Origin: Flavobacterium sp. CYK-55
GTDB taxonomy: Bacteria > Bacteroidota > Bacteroidia > Flavobacteriales > Flavobacteriaceae
Direction of reading: 5' to 3'
DNA length: 64,000 nucleotides
Assembly (NCBI RefSeq): GCF_018413465.1
Contig: NZ_JAHCDK010000001.1
Span: 372,001-436,000 of the forward strand
Part shown: positions 62,248-64,000 of the stretch, piece after piece
How the letters are laid out: each line of letters opens with the position of its first letter
Position numbering within the stretch: position 1 is the first letter of the stretch
Notes under the pieces: generated by a model
The model's database searches: none
What the model was told of the DNA's origin: nothing
Seen by the model: the letters and a program-made list of their open reading frames with translations, nothing else
Position numbers and translations under genes: made by a program

Positions 62248-64000
62248 TTACAAATGTATTATTTCTATATGTTCACCAGTATACACTAAAGCTTTTTTGA
62301 CAACTCGAACTTGCATAGATTCTATGACTTCTTGATAGTTTTCAATTTGTCGAATGTGTTTTAACTCTTTCTTCCCCGTTTTGTAATCTAAAATAAGATA
62401 TTCTCCATTTTCATTAACTACTATTCTATCAGGCTTAACAACCTCTTTGTCTGGAGCTAACAATACTTGCTCGTTGAAAGCTTTATTTTTCAGATTAAAA
62501 TAATCTGCCAATTCCGGATGATGAACTATTCTCTGAACTGTTTCACTTACCATTGACAGCTGGTTTTGTTTAAGTGTTCCGTTACTGAGTGCATTTTGTA
62601 AAGCTAATTCAACATCTGTTTTACCATTGACAAAAGACAATACTTCATGAACAACATTTCCAAAGGCGATTGCCTCTTTTAGACGGGTACCCCACAAAAC
62701 AGATTCCTTTCGGGCAATTTTTACAGAAGATGGTTTTAATCGTTTTTGAGCTATCTCAATTTTGTGTAAAACACCGGGATTATTATTTGGATTTGATTGT
62801 CGGATTGGAACTCCAAAATCATACTTTGATTTGGTTGGTTGATAAAGTTGCTGTTGTTCTAAAAATCTAATAAAATAAGAAGCCAAATTGTTTGGATAAG
62901 CCCCTTCTTTGTTGGGTTTCATGTGCCGAGAAATAACATACAGTTGTTCCTCGGCTCTAGTAAGGGCAACATACAAAACGTTGATGTTATCTAACAATTC
63001 TTCTTGCTTGCGTTGATGATAAACTTGCTGTGCAGAATTTCCAAATCCACTAACGGCTTGAGTGTTATCAATCAAAACTCTTGACAATCCAACTTTTGAC
63101 TCATCGGCCTCTATCCACAATTTATCGCGCTGAGCAATGCTGTAATTTTCTTCAGCAAATGGCAAAATAACCACCGGAAACTCTAGCCCCTTTGATTTAT
63201 GAATAGTCATAATTCGCACGGCATTGTTCCCCTCAGGAGACGGAATGCTATATTTCGAGGCGTTTTGACGCCAATGATCTAAGAAATCTGATATGCCTGC
63301 TTGTTTATGATAAGCTCGCTCAACAACAATATCTAAAAAGTACTGCACATATGCGTGATTTTGCACAGTAGGAATAAAAACATTAATTATAGCTTCGACA
63401 GCTTCATACAGAGGCATTTTTCTTATTTCTTCAAATTTAATTGATATGTCAAATTTAAGCAAAAACCTTTGTATTTCTGAATCCTTTCGCAAGTTCATTG
63501 CGTCAGAAACAAAGTCATGAACTTGATTGGCGATCACTTTGCTTTTGGCCAAAAAGAGTAACCATTTAGCTAATGCTTCCAGGTTTTGCTCATTGTCAAG
63601 ATATTCTAAAACGGCAACCAAAAACTGAACTTCTTCAGCATTTTCTATCAATAACGTTTCAGAAGAAATAATTGGAATCTGATGCTGTGAAAGATAGTTG
63701 GCAATTACAACCCCGTGGCTTCTTCGTCGAGTAAGGATGGCTATATCACTATACAAAAAACCCAGATCTTCTATGTCTTGAATTGCTTTTCTGATTTGTT
63801 TGCAATAAGCGAGATCCTTATCGCCTTCTTGAACGTCATTGTCATGAATAGTTACATCCTCATCCAGAAAATTCAAATTGACATAGCCTCCTTTTTTTCT
63901 GTGAATTTTTTGGGCGCTTTTGTTTTCATACAAATCTTTATAATCCAGATCTTGAAACTCTGAAGACAAAAAGTTAAAAAAACAATTATTGAAAGCTATA
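62248..64000 (-). CDS. UvrD-family helicase/nuclease, AddA-like, C-terminal part (5' end outside window)
   Basis: At least 583 C-terminal residues of a larger protein; the frame stays open to the window edge, and the residues before the first possible start (FNNCFFNF) continue the fold. Counting from 63969, superfamily I motifs V and VI are seen in VRIMTIHKSKGLEFPVVILP near 255 and LYVALTRAEEQLYVIS near 332. A RecB-like nuclease domain follows, with FGNVVHEVL near 436 and LILDYKTGKKELKHIRQIENY near 530. This helicase-nuclease order is that of AddA/RecB and it would pair with the AddB-like protein at 56686. Confidence 0.88.
   Translation of the reverse strand, partial: IAFNNCFFNFLSSEFQDLDYKDLYENKSAQKIHRKKGGYVNLNFLDEDVTIHDNDVQEGDKDLAYCKQIRKAIQDIEDLGFLYSDIAILTRRRSHGVVIANYLSQHQIPIISSETLLIENAEEVQFLVAVLEYLDNEQNLEALAKWLLFLAKSKVIANQVHDFVSDAMNLRKDSEIQRFLLKFDISIKFEEIRKMPLYEAVEAIINVFIPTVQNHAYVQYFLDIVVERAYHKQAGISDFLDHWRQNASKYSIPSPEGNNAVRIMTIHKSKGLEFPVVILPFAEENYSIAQRDKLWIEADESKVGLSRVLIDNTQAVSGFGNSAQQVYHQRKQEELLDNINVLYVALTRAEEQLYVISRHMKPNKEGAYPNNLASYFIRFLEQQQLYQPTKSKYDFGVPIRQSNPNNNPGVLHKIEIAQKRLKPSSVKIARKESVLWGTRLKEAIAFGNVVHEVLSFVNGKTDVELALQNALSNGTLKQNQLSMVSETVQRIVHHPELADYFNLKNKAFNEQVLLAPDKEVVKPDRIVVNENGEYLILDYKTGKKELKHIRQIENYQEVIESMQVRVVKKALVYTGEHIEIIHL

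Overview
The window is a chromosomal segment of a Bacteroidota bacterium, almost certainly a member of the Flavobacteriaceae close to Flavobacterium. This rests on a type IX secretion sorting tail on a large metalloprotease, a MurF-alanine racemase fusion, a TonB receptor with a carboxypeptidase-D-like N-terminal domain, a three-gene sdhCAB locus, promoters of the TTG-N19/21-TAnnTTTG type, almost no Shine-Dalgarno sequences, and two kinds of intergenic repeat I associate with Flavobacterium genomes. Most of the window is dense core genome; no intergenic gap exceeds 300 bases, and I see no rRNA, prophage, complete insertion sequence or CRISPR array.

Layout. 1-7.2 kb: tail of an Omp28-like protein, queD, lpxH, an MFS exporter, recJ, adenine deaminase, rsmI. 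7.3-13.3 kb: a long acidic flavobacterial protein, thymidine kinase, murF-alr, mscL, asd. 13.4-22.5 kb: a His/Cys-rich small exported protein with a TonB receptor (probable metal uptake pair), DoxX, mtgA, an FAD oxidoreductase, and a 1311-residue secreted metalloprotease with duplicated Fn3-GEVED modules. 22.6-28.2 kb: fatty-acid and coenzyme block (accC, accB, fabH, rpmF, YceD-like, pdxA, ribE). 28.2-35.4 kb: a small C-terminally sorted protein, a CAT-anticodon tRNA, methylmalonyl-CoA epimerase, rbfA, a Lol-type permease, dus, lepA, and thiL with an octanucleotide tandem array in its leader. 35.7-42.8 kb: a signalling island. 43.0-44.5 kb: an AT-rich, translationally coupled pair (transposase-like DNA-binding protein plus a P63C-like protein). 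44.5-64 kb: core genes again (glyS, comF family, an Ig-like lipoprotein, omega-amidase, sdhBAC, a Crp-like regulator, aminopeptidase P, PaiB-like, alpha/beta hydrolase, AddB-like nuclease, OmpA, kbl, AddA-like helicase-nuclease cut by the window edge).

The most interesting region is 35.7-42.8 kb. Two paralogous kinase/response-regulator pairs lie in tandem; both kinases have an N-terminal lipobox-like Cys, a predicted periplasmic TPR array, one membrane segment and a HisKA_3/HATPase core. Directly upstream is a separately terminated gene for a tiny exported protein made almost entirely of six 13-residue repeats, each with an Arg-Arg pair, encoded by a 39-bp minisatellite. Next to it is a LytTR regulator whose receiver domain has Glu in place of the phosphoacceptor Asp. 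Because TPRs commonly bind peptides, a plausible but unproven model is a secreted multi-copy peptide signal sensed by the TPR kinases.

Second candidates are the transposase-domain/P63C pair, which looks like a domesticated or phage-derived two-gene unit, and the slippage-prone GGCTCTCA array between the thiL promoter and start codon.
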